A stretch of DNA of 64,000 bases from an uncultured Eubacteriales bacterium. GTDB lineage: Bacteria > Bacillota > Clostridia > Christensenellales > Aristaeellaceae. The stretch's first letter is position 1, and the number at the start of each line of letters is the position of its first letter. Location of the stretch: positions 1 through 64,000 of the forward strand of contig CACWXY010000004.1 of assembly GCA_902764915.1 (NCBI GenBank), written 5' to 3'. The notes beneath the pieces were generated by a model. That model saw nothing but the letters and a program-made list of their open reading frames with translations. It was not told the origin of the DNA and searched no databases. Position numbers and translations under genes: made by a program. Shown piece after piece: positions 54,126-63,473 of the stretch.

Positions 54126-56231
54126 ATGAAGTCATGGAACATCCGTATCCTGCTGTTTCTCGCTCTGTTGCTGCTGCCCTGCGCCGTATGCGCGGAAGAG
54201 GGCGGCATACGCATTGAAAACGGCATGGCCATGCCCATCGCACGCTATACCGATGCGCAGGACCTGGATTATACCAATGAAAACAGTGATCTGCTGCGGT
54301 TTGTTGTCTATGTGGAAACCGACTATGACACGGACCTGGATGGGAAACCCGATCTGATCAAGACAATGGTGCAGCTTCCGCGGGCAGCTGCAGAGGGGCG
54401 CTATCAGGCCCCCGTCATTTATGAGGCCAGGCCGTATATTGCCGGCATGTATACCTTCAATCCTGACCTGCTTTCCCCGGGTACATCGGAGTTTGATGAA
54501 GACAGCCTTTATTCCTGTCCCCCCAAACGGGTGCCCGGGAACACTATAACGGCACTGGAAGCAGCCAGCCGGGCGGATCCCGCGGACTGGTACTATGTTC
54601 TGGATAGCGATCCTTTTCAGCAGCAGTACCTGGGCAACCTGACCGCCTATGATGCGTACCTGGTCCGCGGGTTTGCGATCGTACAGTCGGCAGGCCTGGG
54701 AACATGGGGTTCCGAAGGCATACAGTGCTGCACAAGTCTTCTGGAGGCGAAGGCCTTTGCCTGCGTGATTGAGTGGCTGACCGGCAGAAGAAACGCGTAT
54801 ACGGGGCTTGACGGGGAAACCTCTGTCTCAGCGGACTGGTGCAGCGGCAGGATCGGGATGACCGGGCGCTCCTATGCGGGCGCCATGGCGTTTGCGGTAG
54901 CTGCGCTGGGTGTACAGGGACTGGAAACCATTGTTCCGGTGGCCGCACCTGCCAGCTGGTATGATTATGCCAATTCTCAGGGGATACCGTCCGGACTGCT
55001 TTCCACCTATGATTTCGTGGCAGATCTGTCCGCGCTGTGCGCCAGCCGTTTTCCCTGCGCTGACGAGGCTTTGCAGCATACCTATATCCGCTATCTGTCC
55101 TTCCTTCGTGACCGGCAGATCGAACTCCAGGGTGACTACGGACCTTTCTGGGAAGAAAGGAATCTGCTGAACAGTCCGGATTTCAGGGTATCCGCACTGA
55201 TTGTCCAGGGGCTCAATGATGACACGGTACATCCCAAGCAGTTTGATCTGATGCGCAGTGCACTCCTGCAGTGCGGCTGTGAAGTCCGATGCCTTCTGCA
55301 TCAGAATGGGCATGTAACGCCTGCCAACGAACAGGCAAAAACGGACATTCTCATAGGCGCGCATACATATACGGACTGGCTGAACCTGTGGTTCTCCCAT
55401 TACCTGCTGGGCGTGGATAACGAGATCAGCCAGATGCCGGATTTCACAGTACAGAGCAATCAGGACGGGCGGTTCTACGGGACCGACCGGTGGATGACCG
55501 GGGATACGCTGCGGCTTATGCCTGAGGGCTCGGAAACCTACACCATTTCCGCACAGCATGCACACATGAACAATCAGGCGCTTCTTTATGATAGCCTGGA
55601 CGGTACATCCGGCACGGATCACCGGCTCTGGCGCATGGACATCACCGATGAGACCACCATCAGCGGTATAGCTGAAGTCCATCTGCGCGTTCAGACTGCG
55701 GATGTGGACAGGAACGCATTAATGCTGTCCGTCGTGCTGGTGGATTCCGCCGAAGAGGCCTTTCCCTGCTTTGACGTGGGAAGCATCGGCGTACTGGAAC
55801 AGCAGGTGATCCAGAAGAACGGTATAGACCGGGGCGAGGGAACCGAGCCCTATGATCTGGTCTCCTGGAAACAGTCTCTGCGGAACCGGAGCATCATCGC
55901 CTATGGCTCCATGGATCTGCACAATCCTGAAGCGGGATATGACCCTGCATCCGCCGTGAAGCGCGAAAACAGCATTGCAGCCAATACATGGTATACCTAT
56001 ACGCTGTATCTGCAGCCCGCTTACTACACGCTCCCGGCCGGGCATCAGCTGGAACTGTATATCCTTCCCTTCTGCGGATTTTCCGATGATGCGGCAAGCT
56101 ATGACAGCTATACATCCTCCGAACTGGAAGAAATGGGGCTCACCCCTGCTGCCATGGTTCCCTTCACACGGGATTACAGTTTTACAGTGGATCACGCAGA
56201 CAGCTATGCTGTCATTCCCGTTTCCCGCTGA
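54126..56231 (+). CDS. Exported PepX/CocE-type hydrolase
   Basis: A 701-aa exported serine hydrolase of family S15. The signal peptide is ILLFLALLLLPCAVCA (Cys possibly lipidated). The catalytic Ser is in GMTGRSYAGAMAF (about residue 245), Asp in GLNDDTVHPKQF (about residue 365) and His in HQNGHVTPANE (about residue 395). A C-terminal jelly-roll domain (from about 470) is typical of X-prolyl dipeptidyl peptidases and cocaine esterases. The substrate may be Xaa-Pro peptides or esters; it acts outside the membrane. ATG 54126 is preferred over an upstream GTG. Confidence 0.88.
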   Translation: MKSWNIRILLFLALLLLPCAVCAEEGGIRIENGMAMPIARYTDAQDLDYTNENSDLLRFVVYVETDYDTDLDGKPDLIKTMVQLPRAAAEGRYQAPVIYEARPYIAGMYTFNPDLLSPGTSEFDEDSLYSCPPKRVPGNTITALEAASRADPADWYYVLDSDPFQQQYLGNLTAYDAYLVRGFAIVQSAGLGTWGSEGIQCCTSLLEAKAFACVIEWLTGRRNAYTGLDGETSVSADWCSGRIGMTGRSYAGAMAFAVAALGVQGLETIVPVAAPASWYDYANSQGIPSGLLSTYDFVADLSALCASRFPCADEALQHTYIRYLSFLRDRQIELQGDYGPFWEERNLLNSPDFRVSALIVQGLNDDTVHPKQFDLMRSALLQCGCEVRCLLHQNGHVTPANEQAKTDILIGAHTYTDWLNLWFSHYLLGVDNEISQMPDFTVQSNQDGRFYGTDRWMTGDTLRLMPEGSETYTISAQHAHMNNQALLYDSLDGTSGTDHRLWRMDITDETTISGIAEVHLRVQTADVDRNALMLSVVLVDSAEEAFPCFDVGSIGVLEQQVIQKNGIDRGEGTEPYDLVSWKQSLRNRSIIAYGSMDLHNPEAGYDPASAVKRENSIAANTWYTYTLYLQPAYYTLPAGHQLELYILPFCGFSDDAASYDSYTSSELEEMGLTPAAMVPFTRDYSFTVDHADSYAVIPVSR

Positions 56232-56440
56232 CCCCACACTCCGGAGTGCGCCATGCGCAGCCCGGATGGTTGCGCAGGCCGCCGCGGGCCCCGGCAAGAA
56301 CCCCTGTCATATCATGAACATTGCCGGCTGCAAAAGCATACAGGCAGCCGGGTATGCATGCACCCGGTACACTTTTCTCTGGCAAGGCAGGTGAACGGCA
56401 GACCGCCTCCTGTCATGTTTGCGGATGCATGCACGCGCAG

Positions 56441-56477
56441 AAGACCGGCTCTTTCACAGAGGGCCGGTCTTCCTTTT
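56441..56477 (+). terminator. Terminator downstream of the PepX-type gene
   Basis: AAGACCGGC (56441-56449) pairs with GCCGGTCTT (56463-56471), then CCTTTTG. Confidence 0.75.
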
Positions 56478-57181
56478 GCGTCTGTATCCTATTGTGTCTT
56501 GGAGAAAGGATGGCTCCTGCCCGCCTGTGTTTCCGTCGGTCCTGTATGAATGACCGACGTTTCCCTCAGATATACTTCGTCCGGTTCGGGTCAGCCACCG
56601 GCCGGCAGGCATGCAGGACAGACCGAGCGCGTTGACGGGCTGCCTTCGCACGGCTCTACACGGATAGGGGCAGAATCGAATGATGAGAAGAACAATGTGC
56701 GGACTGTCAAAATCGTCTCCGACTTGGCAGTGGATCCATGCCGCCCTGCCAAACGAGGCCGCATCATTGCACACATGCATCGCATCTGTGGATTTTCTCC
56801 TCTTACTGCTGTGCCCGAAAGATCATGCAGTCTTCACGGCACAGCAGGCTGGATCGTTTCATTCCATTGGAAGATCATTTCAGTTTACAGACAGGAGAGC
56901 GAACTTCTCACGAGAATCCTTGAAAAAAGATTCGCTGATGCTGAACTCAAATGGATACCCGGCTGCTGTGGTGAAAGCATGCCGTTTGCGGCATTGTTCC
57001 GCGAAAAGAAGCAAGCCTCCCGCACACAAGCGCAGGAAGCATGCTTCTTGATTATCCGTTTCATCATACTGCAGGGGATCCCTGATGCAGCAAAGGGGCA
57101 CCCGTGTGCCGCTGTGCATCTTCGGTTGTCTTCCCATGAGCCCCTGCCCGTCGCAATGCATCCATTCGTGATATGCGGGTC
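56478..57181. other. Gene-free stretch
   Basis: About 700 bp with only short overlapping frames that lack ribosome binding sites and show no family resemblance. The stretch may be a decayed gene. I see no repeat, RNA gene or promoter that I can support. Confidence 0.5.
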
Positions 57182-58354
57182 TTAGGGTTCGCGATCGGGC
57201 GTGCTCAGAATCATCTGCGTTTTCAGCGCATCGCTGGGAACCAGAATTCCCATCGCGTCCAAACTTTCCAGCATACTGTCGCGCAGCCTGGCAGCGGCCT
57301 TCATGTTCTCACATTCCTTGGAACACTCCACGATATACTGTGTGCCGTCTGTGCCCGGCACATGCCAGACCTCAATACGCACGCTCTCATCGTTCAGTGT
57401 GCCGGAATAGCGGAAAAACCGGATCGGACCAATCATCTGCATGCCTTCAGCATGCTCCGTGCCCCAGTCGGCACTGCCCCAGTCCTTCACTTCCGAAGGC
57501 ATTTTTTCAGTGAACATGCGAACCGCATCACGCTGATCCATAAGCCCCAGGTCCGGCGTCTCCTTCACAGTAACATCGATATCCGCCGCAAAGCTCAGCG
57601 TCATCTTGGCATAGCCCCAGTCGATTTCCGCCGGAAACTGGGAATCATACAGTGAAAACCCGTCCGCACGCGCAGCGGCCAGTGCCGTCCCGATATCGTC
57701 GCCCTCAATCGGATAGCGCTTTTTATAGGTCAGGGTGTACTTGGTTTTTCCCGCCTTCACGCGGATCCGGTTGATCCATCCCGCCTGCAGATAATCCCTT
57801 TCCGGCGTGTCCAGATATATCGCGTCGATGCGCTGCGGCTCATCTTCGATCCGGAAGGCTTTCAGAATGTCCTCTGCCAGCATATGTTCTTCATCCAGCA
57901 CCCGCTCATGATCAAGGAGCAGCTTAATCTCGCACTCCGGCTCCGTTTCTTTCGGCGCAGTGCCGACAGGGATTGTACCGATGACTTTCGGGGATGGCAC
58001 AAGCTGGATATACATGACGAGATATCCGTCTGTGGGCGGTGTTTCGGATGGCTCGTCTCCCTGTCTGCTATAGCTTACCAGCCAGGCTTCGGTCTCATCG
58101 TCCGCAGCCAGAAGCATTTGCGGAACATACATGAAGCCGTCATAGAACGCCTCATCCGACGAAAAGAGCGCCTCCCAGACAGCAATGTCTGTTTTGGCAC
58201 TTCCGCCATAAACCCATTCGCCTGTATCCTCTGCAGGCGCCCACGAAGACATGCATGTCAATGCCAGCAGTATAATGCATGCTGTCCACTCCATGGAGCG
58301 CCTCTGCTTCGCGGCACTGCACATCCTGCCGATACTTCTTCTGAGGCTTTTCAT
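57182..58354 (-). CDS. Exported protein of unknown function
   Basis: A 390-aa protein started at ATG 58354 (GAGAGAAGG upstream). After a long basic N-terminus (KSLRRSIGRMCSAAKQRR) comes a signal or anchor helix (WTACIILLALTCMSSWAPA). The central part (WINRIRVKAGKTKYTLTYKK, then YPIEGDDI, DSQFPAEIDWGYAKMTLSF) has the basic/acidic alternation of CYTH-type triphosphate-binding tunnels, a weak resemblance only. It has no obvious partner and reads convergently to the PepX gene. Confidence 0.75.
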   Translation of the reverse strand: MKSLRRSIGRMCSAAKQRRSMEWTACIILLALTCMSSWAPAEDTGEWVYGGSAKTDIAVWEALFSSDEAFYDGFMYVPQMLLAADDETEAWLVSYSRQGDEPSETPPTDGYLVMYIQLVPSPKVIGTIPVGTAPKETEPECEIKLLLDHERVLDEEHMLAEDILKAFRIEDEPQRIDAIYLDTPERDYLQAGWINRIRVKAGKTKYTLTYKKRYPIEGDDIGTALAAARADGFSLYDSQFPAEIDWGYAKMTLSFAADIDVTVKETPDLGLMDQRDAVRMFTEKMPSEVKDWGSADWGTEHAEGMQMIGPIRFFRYSGTLNDESVRIEVWHVPGTDGTQYIVECSKECENMKAAARLRDSMLESLDAMGILVPSDALKTQMILSTPDREP

Positions 58355-58427
58355 ATTCCTTCTCTCTCCCAATCACAGGTTGCTTTCTTTTCCCGATTTC
58401 ATGACAGCGAGGGTACATTGCCGACGC

Positions 58428-60137
58428 TCAATGGAGGACATCATCCTCCCGGGCTACCATTTCCGCCCACTGGGCGGCATTTCCTGCAGCTGCTCTGCCG
58501 GATGCGAGCCCGGTCTTTTCGCCCCGAAGCAGGGACAGGAACAGGGAAGCAATGCGCACGGCCCCGCGATACTGCAGATGACTGTTGTCCTCCGCCCCGT
58601 CCGGATAGTTCGGATGGCCTTTGGGTACATGACAGAACAGCTTCCTTGTGCCTTCCACGCCGCATTCCTTCAGAAGCGCCATGGTCGCCTCTTCCAGTTC
58701 CACCAGTCTCACGCCGCGCTCGCGTGCCAGGTCCCGCATGGCATCCGGATACTCGCCATGCGTCGGTATCGGCATACCTTCGCTGTCAAAGAGTCTGCGC
58801 GCGATAGGAGTTACCAGGATCGGTTCCGCACCCTGCCGGCGGGCCGCATCAATATACATGTTCAGATATTCCGGATAGGTCAGGCGGGGGGATGTATAGC
58901 GCAGCGGGTCCTTCTTTTCGTCATTGTGACTGAAGGAGATCAGCAGCCTGTCCCCCGGCCGCAGACACAGTTCGATCATATTCAGCCGCTTTTCAGCCAC
59001 AAAGCTTTTGCTGGACCGTCCATTGACCGCTTCGTTCTGCACAAAAATGTTCTCCGGCAGCAGTGACTGCAGCGCCTGCCCCCATCCGGTCATCGGCGCA
59101 CGGTCTTCCGGATAATTCGCCATGGTGGAGTCGCCGCACATGAACCAGGTTGGGACGCGCCGGTCCGGACGCCATCCGTCATACCCTCCCAGCACTTCGG
59201 CTACAGTGAATGCGGCAGCTTCCTCATCTGTGATCCGCTTTTCCATCGGGTGCCGCACCGTAAGATCCGCTCGCTCGCCTGATGTGCGCCACTCGCCGTA
59301 ACGGTCTGTGACCACTCTCTGCGCATCCCAGTCCGCAAAGCCTTCCGGCGCTACATGCGCATCCATTTCGCACGCCAGGAAGACCGTCCGGGCATACCCG
59401 CGCCAGGGGCGCCCCAGGAAAGCCTTTCCATCTTCACATGCCCCGGTGAGACGGCACTGATGGAATACGAAACCATAGGGCTGCGCCTTATGCGTATTTG
59501 CCGCGGTATACCATCCGCCGCGCGCGCCCATGAATAATGTACACTTTTCAAACCAGCAGCGGTACGACCCGAAAATAAAGTCCACATCGCCTTCGATATA
59601 GCAGTCTTCAAAGTACTGCCGGCTGTGCGTTTCCGGTCCGTCCTCCACCCGGGATACCGCTTCCGCACGCCCCTGACGCGCCCCTATGTCCTCCACCACG
59701 TTCGGGATCCGAAGCGGTCCGCAGTACAGTGTATCCTGATGCGCGATCATCCGGCAGTTGCGCCATACACCGCGGTCACCGGCGGCATACACGGCCACGG
59801 CCTGGCCGACCTTACGGCCATCGCCGGCATCATTGCGGATCGTCAGGTTTTCCACTTCCACATTATCCCCGGTAATCATCAGGGTAGAGGAAAGGAATGT
59901 GCCCTTTTCCGCGCCGCTTTCGTCAAGGTCCTTCGCACATCCGTTCCAGGTGAGCACGGTACGGTCTCTGGCTTCGCCGATGATCCGTACATTGCTCTTG
60001 TGCACGACCACCTTTTCCCGGTATTCATCCATTCGTACAATAATAATGACAGGCGCTCTGTTCCCTTCCGGGACCGCATCCACGGCTGCCTGCAGGCTGG
60101 TAAAATCCCCGCTCCCGTCTTTTGCCACAATATACAT
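58428..60137 (-). CDS. Pectin methylesterase (CE8) fused to acetylesterase (CE12)
   Basis: A 569-aa bifunctional pectin enzyme without signal peptide. Residues 1-320 form a CE8 beta-helix: VAKDGSGDFTSLQAAVDAVP, IAHQDTLYC (Gln/Asp), DVDFIFGSYRCWF (nucleophile Asp) and FLGRPWRGYARTVFL (Arg/Trp). Residues 330-560 form a CE12/SGNH esterase: MCGDSTMANYPEDRAPMTGW (Ser), FSHNDEKKD and a C-terminal Asp/His block (DNSHLQYRGA). It should remove methyl and acetyl groups from pectic oligosaccharides in the cytoplasm. The leftward operon has a second CE12 upstream. Confidence 0.92.
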   Translation of the reverse strand: MYIVAKDGSGDFTSLQAAVDAVPEGNRAPVIIIVRMDEYREKVVVHKSNVRIIGEARDRTVLTWNGCAKDLDESGAEKGTFLSSTLMITGDNVEVENLTIRNDAGDGRKVGQAVAVYAAGDRGVWRNCRMIAHQDTLYCGPLRIPNVVEDIGARQGRAEAVSRVEDGPETHSRQYFEDCYIEGDVDFIFGSYRCWFEKCTLFMGARGGWYTAANTHKAQPYGFVFHQCRLTGACEDGKAFLGRPWRGYARTVFLACEMDAHVAPEGFADWDAQRVVTDRYGEWRTSGERADLTVRHPMEKRITDEEAAAFTVAEVLGGYDGWRPDRRVPTWFMCGDSTMANYPEDRAPMTGWGQALQSLLPENIFVQNEAVNGRSSKSFVAEKRLNMIELCLRPGDRLLISFSHNDEKKDPLRYTSPRLTYPEYLNMYIDAARRQGAEPILVTPIARRLFDSEGMPIPTHGEYPDAMRDLARERGVRLVELEEATMALLKECGVEGTRKLFCHVPKGHPNYPDGAEDNSHLQYRGAVRIASLFLSLLRGEKTGLASGRAAAGNAAQWAEMVAREDDVLH

Positions 60138-60152
60138 TTTCCTTACGCCTCC

Positions 60153-60797
60153 TCAGATCAGATGCATTTGGGTCAGCGCTTCCGCGGCGATCTTTGCATA
60201 GGCCTCCGCTCCGGCAGTCTGCGTATGTGTGTCATCCTGCTTGCCGTCCGGATACGCAGGATACACCCCGGGCGCCACATGCAGGTACAGTTTCCGACTC
60301 TCCTCGTCACCCAGGCGCTGCACCAGGGCAAAGCTCTGCGCATACATGTCAATCAGGGGCACATTACGCACCTGCGCCAGATGCCGTATGACTTCCAGAT
60401 AGGCACCGTGGGAAGCAAGCAGTCTTCCCTCCTGAAAGCAGCGCTTGCATATCGGTGTCAGAAGCACCGGAATGGCCTGATTCTGCCGGGCCGTGTCGAT
60501 AAAAATGGAAAGATTGTTGCAGAAGCTGGTCCACGGATCCGTATGCCTCCAGACAAGCTCACTGGGATCGTTATGGGCGAACTGAATCAGCAGCAGATCC
60601 CCCGGCTGTATCTCAGCCTCGATCGCCTGCAGCCGTCCCTCGGACAGGAAGGACTTCGTGCTGCGCCCTGCCTTCGCCCGGTTTTCTATCCTGCAGGAAG
60701 GCAGGAACTGGCTCAGCATCTGCCCCCATCCTGTAATGGGCGCTTCCGCCGGCGTATAGCTTGCCGCAGTAGAGTCTCCGCATATATACAATGTCAT
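60153..60797 (-). CDS. CE12-type acetylesterase (SGNH)
   Basis: A 214-aa enzyme started at ATG 60797 (AAGGAGAG). The SGNH blocks are MTLYICGDSTAASYTPAEAP (Ser), AKAGRSTKSF (Gly), LIQFAHNDPSE (Asn) and DDTHTQTAGAEAYA (Asp/His). It is similar to the C-terminal half of the fusion protein downstream, from which it is separated by 15 nt. Likely substrates are acetylated rhamnogalacturonan fragments. It lacks a signal peptide. Confidence 0.92.
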   Translation of the reverse strand: MTLYICGDSTAASYTPAEAPITGWGQMLSQFLPSCRIENRAKAGRSTKSFLSEGRLQAIEAEIQPGDLLLIQFAHNDPSELVWRHTDPWTSFCNNLSIFIDTARQNQAIPVLLTPICKRCFQEGRLLASHGAYLEVIRHLAQVRNVPLIDMYAQSFALVQRLGDEESRKLYLHVAPGVYPAYPDGKQDDTHTQTAGAEAYAKIAAEALTQMHLI

Positions 60798-60858
60798 TCG
60801 CTGTTCTCTCCTTCTGTTCCTCAGGCAGGACGCTGTCCACGCAGCGTCCGGCAGTCTC

Positions 60859-62403
60859 TCACGCGTCCTCATAAGCCAGCATTTCCAGCCGGATCATGGT
60901 GACTTCGTTTCCAAACACATTGCGATAGCATTCATCGCCGTTGAGTATCCGTCCGCGCACCCACTGTCCGTCCTGATAGGTGCCTTCCTCTTTTCCGATC
61001 GTATCCAGGAGCCAGCCGGGCTGCCGGCTTTCCAGTGTCAGTGCACAGTTCACAGCCATCACCAGGTATACGCCGTCGCCCAGGGCAATCGCCAGACCGC
61101 CGCCCGTCGGATCACTGTCCTGCGTATGCTCATAGGTAATGCACAGGTCCGCGCCGGGAAGCGTAATCCGCTCCTGCGGCTCCCCCGTATACAGAAAACC
61201 GCGGATCCGGCCCTGCGCATGCGCTCTGTGTATCATGTCCGTCATCGGTGCCGTCAGCAGGTATGCCTGTCCCAGCAGCTGCCCTGAAAGCTGTCTGCGG
61301 TTCGCACCGCTGTCCGAAATCTGCAGAATCTCCAAGGTCCGCGCATCCGTCTCTTCCATCTGTACAGCGCAGTCTTCCAGTCCAAACGGCGCAAAACCCA
61401 GTGCGTTGTGCTCACCCAGCGCATACAGATAACAGGCAGCCTCCACCCGGGTTTCCGGAATGAACAGCGCATTCTCAGGGGTTGCGTACTCCTGACACAC
61501 CTTCTGAAAGTAGGTTACATAAATATCAGGCGCCATTATATCAATGCTGGGCGCTGCCGCCTTCCAGATCCGTGCATTCTTGTACTGCGGTCCGCCGGAG
61601 GGATAGCGTCCCGGTATCCATGGCGCCTGTTCCAGCCATGTATTGACATACATGGGAAGAGGAAGCCTGGCCTTGCCGGCGCTGCATATATACTCCGTTG
61701 CTGTCGCATAATGCCAGGCCATGAACGCCTCAGCCGCATAGTCGCCGAATGCCTCCTGCCATGTGCCGGACAGCTGCAGTCTTTCCGTGAGCAGCGCCGG
61801 GACTGTGCCTGCAAAGGCAGCATCTGCCTCCGGGGAATAATCCCGGTCCGATCCCAGTATACCCATCTCGTTTTCCACCTGCACCATAATCACGGTATGT
61901 TCTTCATCCGTCTGACGCAGATGTTCCATAAGGCAGGCAAACGCGCCTGCATCCGCTTCCACCGCGGCCTGGCACAGGGGCGAAAGAATACGGACCGGCG
62001 CATCAAAATACCGCGGCGTTTTCCCGTTCTGCGCCTGAATATACGAGAAGCGTGCCGGATCACGCTTGACCCATCCCGGCACATATGTGGATGCACTGTT
62101 CTTCCACAGTCCGAACCACAGAAGAATCAGGCGATGCTTTCTTTCCCGTGCCTGCCGGATAAGGCCGTCTACCAGTGAAAAGTCAAACATGCCTTCCTCC
62201 GGTTCCAGGCATTCCCAGTAGACCGGTGCGATCAGCGTATTGGTGTGAAAGCGCACATAGGCCGGCCATACGTACTTTTCCATATAGGAAAGGTCCGATG
62301 CCGAGGAATTGTGGATTTCCCCGCCCCGGACAAGATACGGCGCTCCGTCCACATACAGTGCCGTGTGTTTTCCTGTGCCCTGAATGAATGGCAATGGATG
62401 CAT
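60859..62403 (-). CDS. GH35-type beta-galactosidase-like enzyme (DUF5597 group)
   Basis: A 514-aa glycoside hydrolase started at ATG 62403 (GGAGGAACG). The barrel has HTNTLIAPVYWECLEPEEG (about residue 55), the acid/base Glu in VIMVQVENEMGILG (about residue 165) and the nucleophile Glu in ALFIPETRVEA (about residue 305). The C-terminal part matches the DUF5597 type. It should release galactose or a related sugar from pectic side chains. There is no signal peptide, so it acts on imported oligosaccharides. First gene of the leftward pectin operon. Confidence 0.85.
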   Translation of the reverse strand: MHPLPFIQGTGKHTALYVDGAPYLVRGGEIHNSSASDLSYMEKYVWPAYVRFHTNTLIAPVYWECLEPEEGMFDFSLVDGLIRQARERKHRLILLWFGLWKNSASTYVPGWVKRDPARFSYIQAQNGKTPRYFDAPVRILSPLCQAAVEADAGAFACLMEHLRQTDEEHTVIMVQVENEMGILGSDRDYSPEADAAFAGTVPALLTERLQLSGTWQEAFGDYAAEAFMAWHYATATEYICSAGKARLPLPMYVNTWLEQAPWIPGRYPSGGPQYKNARIWKAAAPSIDIMAPDIYVTYFQKVCQEYATPENALFIPETRVEAACYLYALGEHNALGFAPFGLEDCAVQMEETDARTLEILQISDSGANRRQLSGQLLGQAYLLTAPMTDMIHRAHAQGRIRGFLYTGEPQERITLPGADLCITYEHTQDSDPTGGGLAIALGDGVYLVMAVNCALTLESRQPGWLLDTIGKEEGTYQDGQWVRGRILNGDECYRNVFGNEVTMIRLEMLAYEDA

Positions 62404-62550
62404 GCTTCGTTCCTCCTGCATTCGTTCGTCTCTGCTCCGCAGAGCCCTGCGTCTGTGTGCATGGTATCGCGTTTGCCCTGTGTGCGCAATCTCTCCAGGA
62501 TTTTCCCGCACCGCAAACGCCGGCATATTTCTGTGACCTTTGCCCCGATA

Positions 62551-62579
62551 TTGACTTTCCCCGTTCTCCGGGGTAGCAT
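62551..62579 (+). promoter_or_regulatory. Promoter of the YczE-like gene
   Basis: TTGACT (62551-62556), 17 nt, TAGCAT (62574-62579), read rightward. The spacer contains CCCCG-TTCT-CCGGGG, an inverted repeat that could bind a regulator. It lies in the spacer shared with the leftward GH35 gene. Confidence 0.55.
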
Positions 62580-62637
62580 TCCCTCTGCTTTGCTGTACCT
62601 TACTCTTTCACACCGGCGAAGCAGAGGATGATTGTTC

Positions 62638-63327
62638 ATGCACATGACCGCACGGGAGAACCGGTCTGCTGTCTCCATTTTTTCCAGCCTGCTTCTGGCT
62701 GCCCTGAGCCTGTTCATCAATGGCTTCGGCATTTATCTCACGATTCAGGCCGATATCGGGGCCGCGCCATGGGATGTTCTGAACCTGGGACTGTCCAGGA
62801 CGCTGGGCATACTCTACGGAACCGCATCGATAGCGGTGTCCTGCACCATACTGGTGATCGATATTCTGCTGAAGGAGCCCATCGGGCTTGCCATGTTTCT
62901 CGATGCAGTTGTGGTGGGCAAGTCTGTGGACTTTTTCCGCCACATTCATGCCGTTCCCGCCTGTACATCCCTTGCAAGCGCCGTTCCGGTTCTGCTCCTG
63001 GGGCTTTTCATCATTGCCTATACCCAGTACACTTACATGCTCTCTTCTCTTGGCTGCGGGCCGAGGGATACACTCCTGGTCGGGCTTTCCAGACGAGCCC
63101 GGAACATTCCCATCGGGCTTGTAAGCATAACCCTGCTTTCCCTGGCCACTTTTCTCGGCTGGCTTCTGGGCGGACCAGTAGGCATCGGTACACTGCTGTG
63201 TGCATTCGCCTCCGGCCCGATCATGCAGTTTGCCTTCTCCACGGTGCACTTTGACGCTGCCTCGGTGCATCATCAGTCCATCACGGAGTCCCTGCAGGTC
63301 TGCTTTCACAGTGGTGCCAGGCCCTGA
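62638..63327 (+). CDS. YczE/YitT-like membrane protein
   Basis: A 229-aa protein with five or six membrane helices. INGFGIYLTIQADIGAAPWD with VLNLGLS (about residue 30) and the later MLSSLGCGPRDTLLVGLSRR and IGTLLCAFASGPIMQF are the conserved YczE pattern. The function is unknown. The start at 62638 follows AGAGGATG. It is divergent from the pectin operon and has its own promoter. Confidence 0.88.
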   Translation: MHMTARENRSAVSIFSSLLLAALSLFINGFGIYLTIQADIGAAPWDVLNLGLSRTLGILYGTASIAVSCTILVIDILLKEPIGLAMFLDAVVVGKSVDFFRHIHAVPACTSLASAVPVLLLGLFIIAYTQYTYMLSSLGCGPRDTLLVGLSRRARNIPIGLVSITLLSLATFLGWLLGGPVGIGTLLCAFASGPIMQFAFSTVHFDAASVHHQSITESLQVCFHSGARP

Positions 63328-63473
63328 CCTGCGCACGCAGTCAGTGTTTTCCAAACATTCCCTCTGTTTTCACACTTTTTTCACACTTTTCCCATAAAGC
63401 CTTCAGAAAAGAGCGGGATACTGTACATGCGGCAAGGATAAGCCGCGATTGCTATGGAAGGGAGGATCTTTCC

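Noticed and set aside
56550..57185. A 211-codon frame in the gene-free stretch
   Set aside because: No RBS, no motif, and Cys/His/Arg-rich composition typical of a random open frame. Other frames there are equally open.
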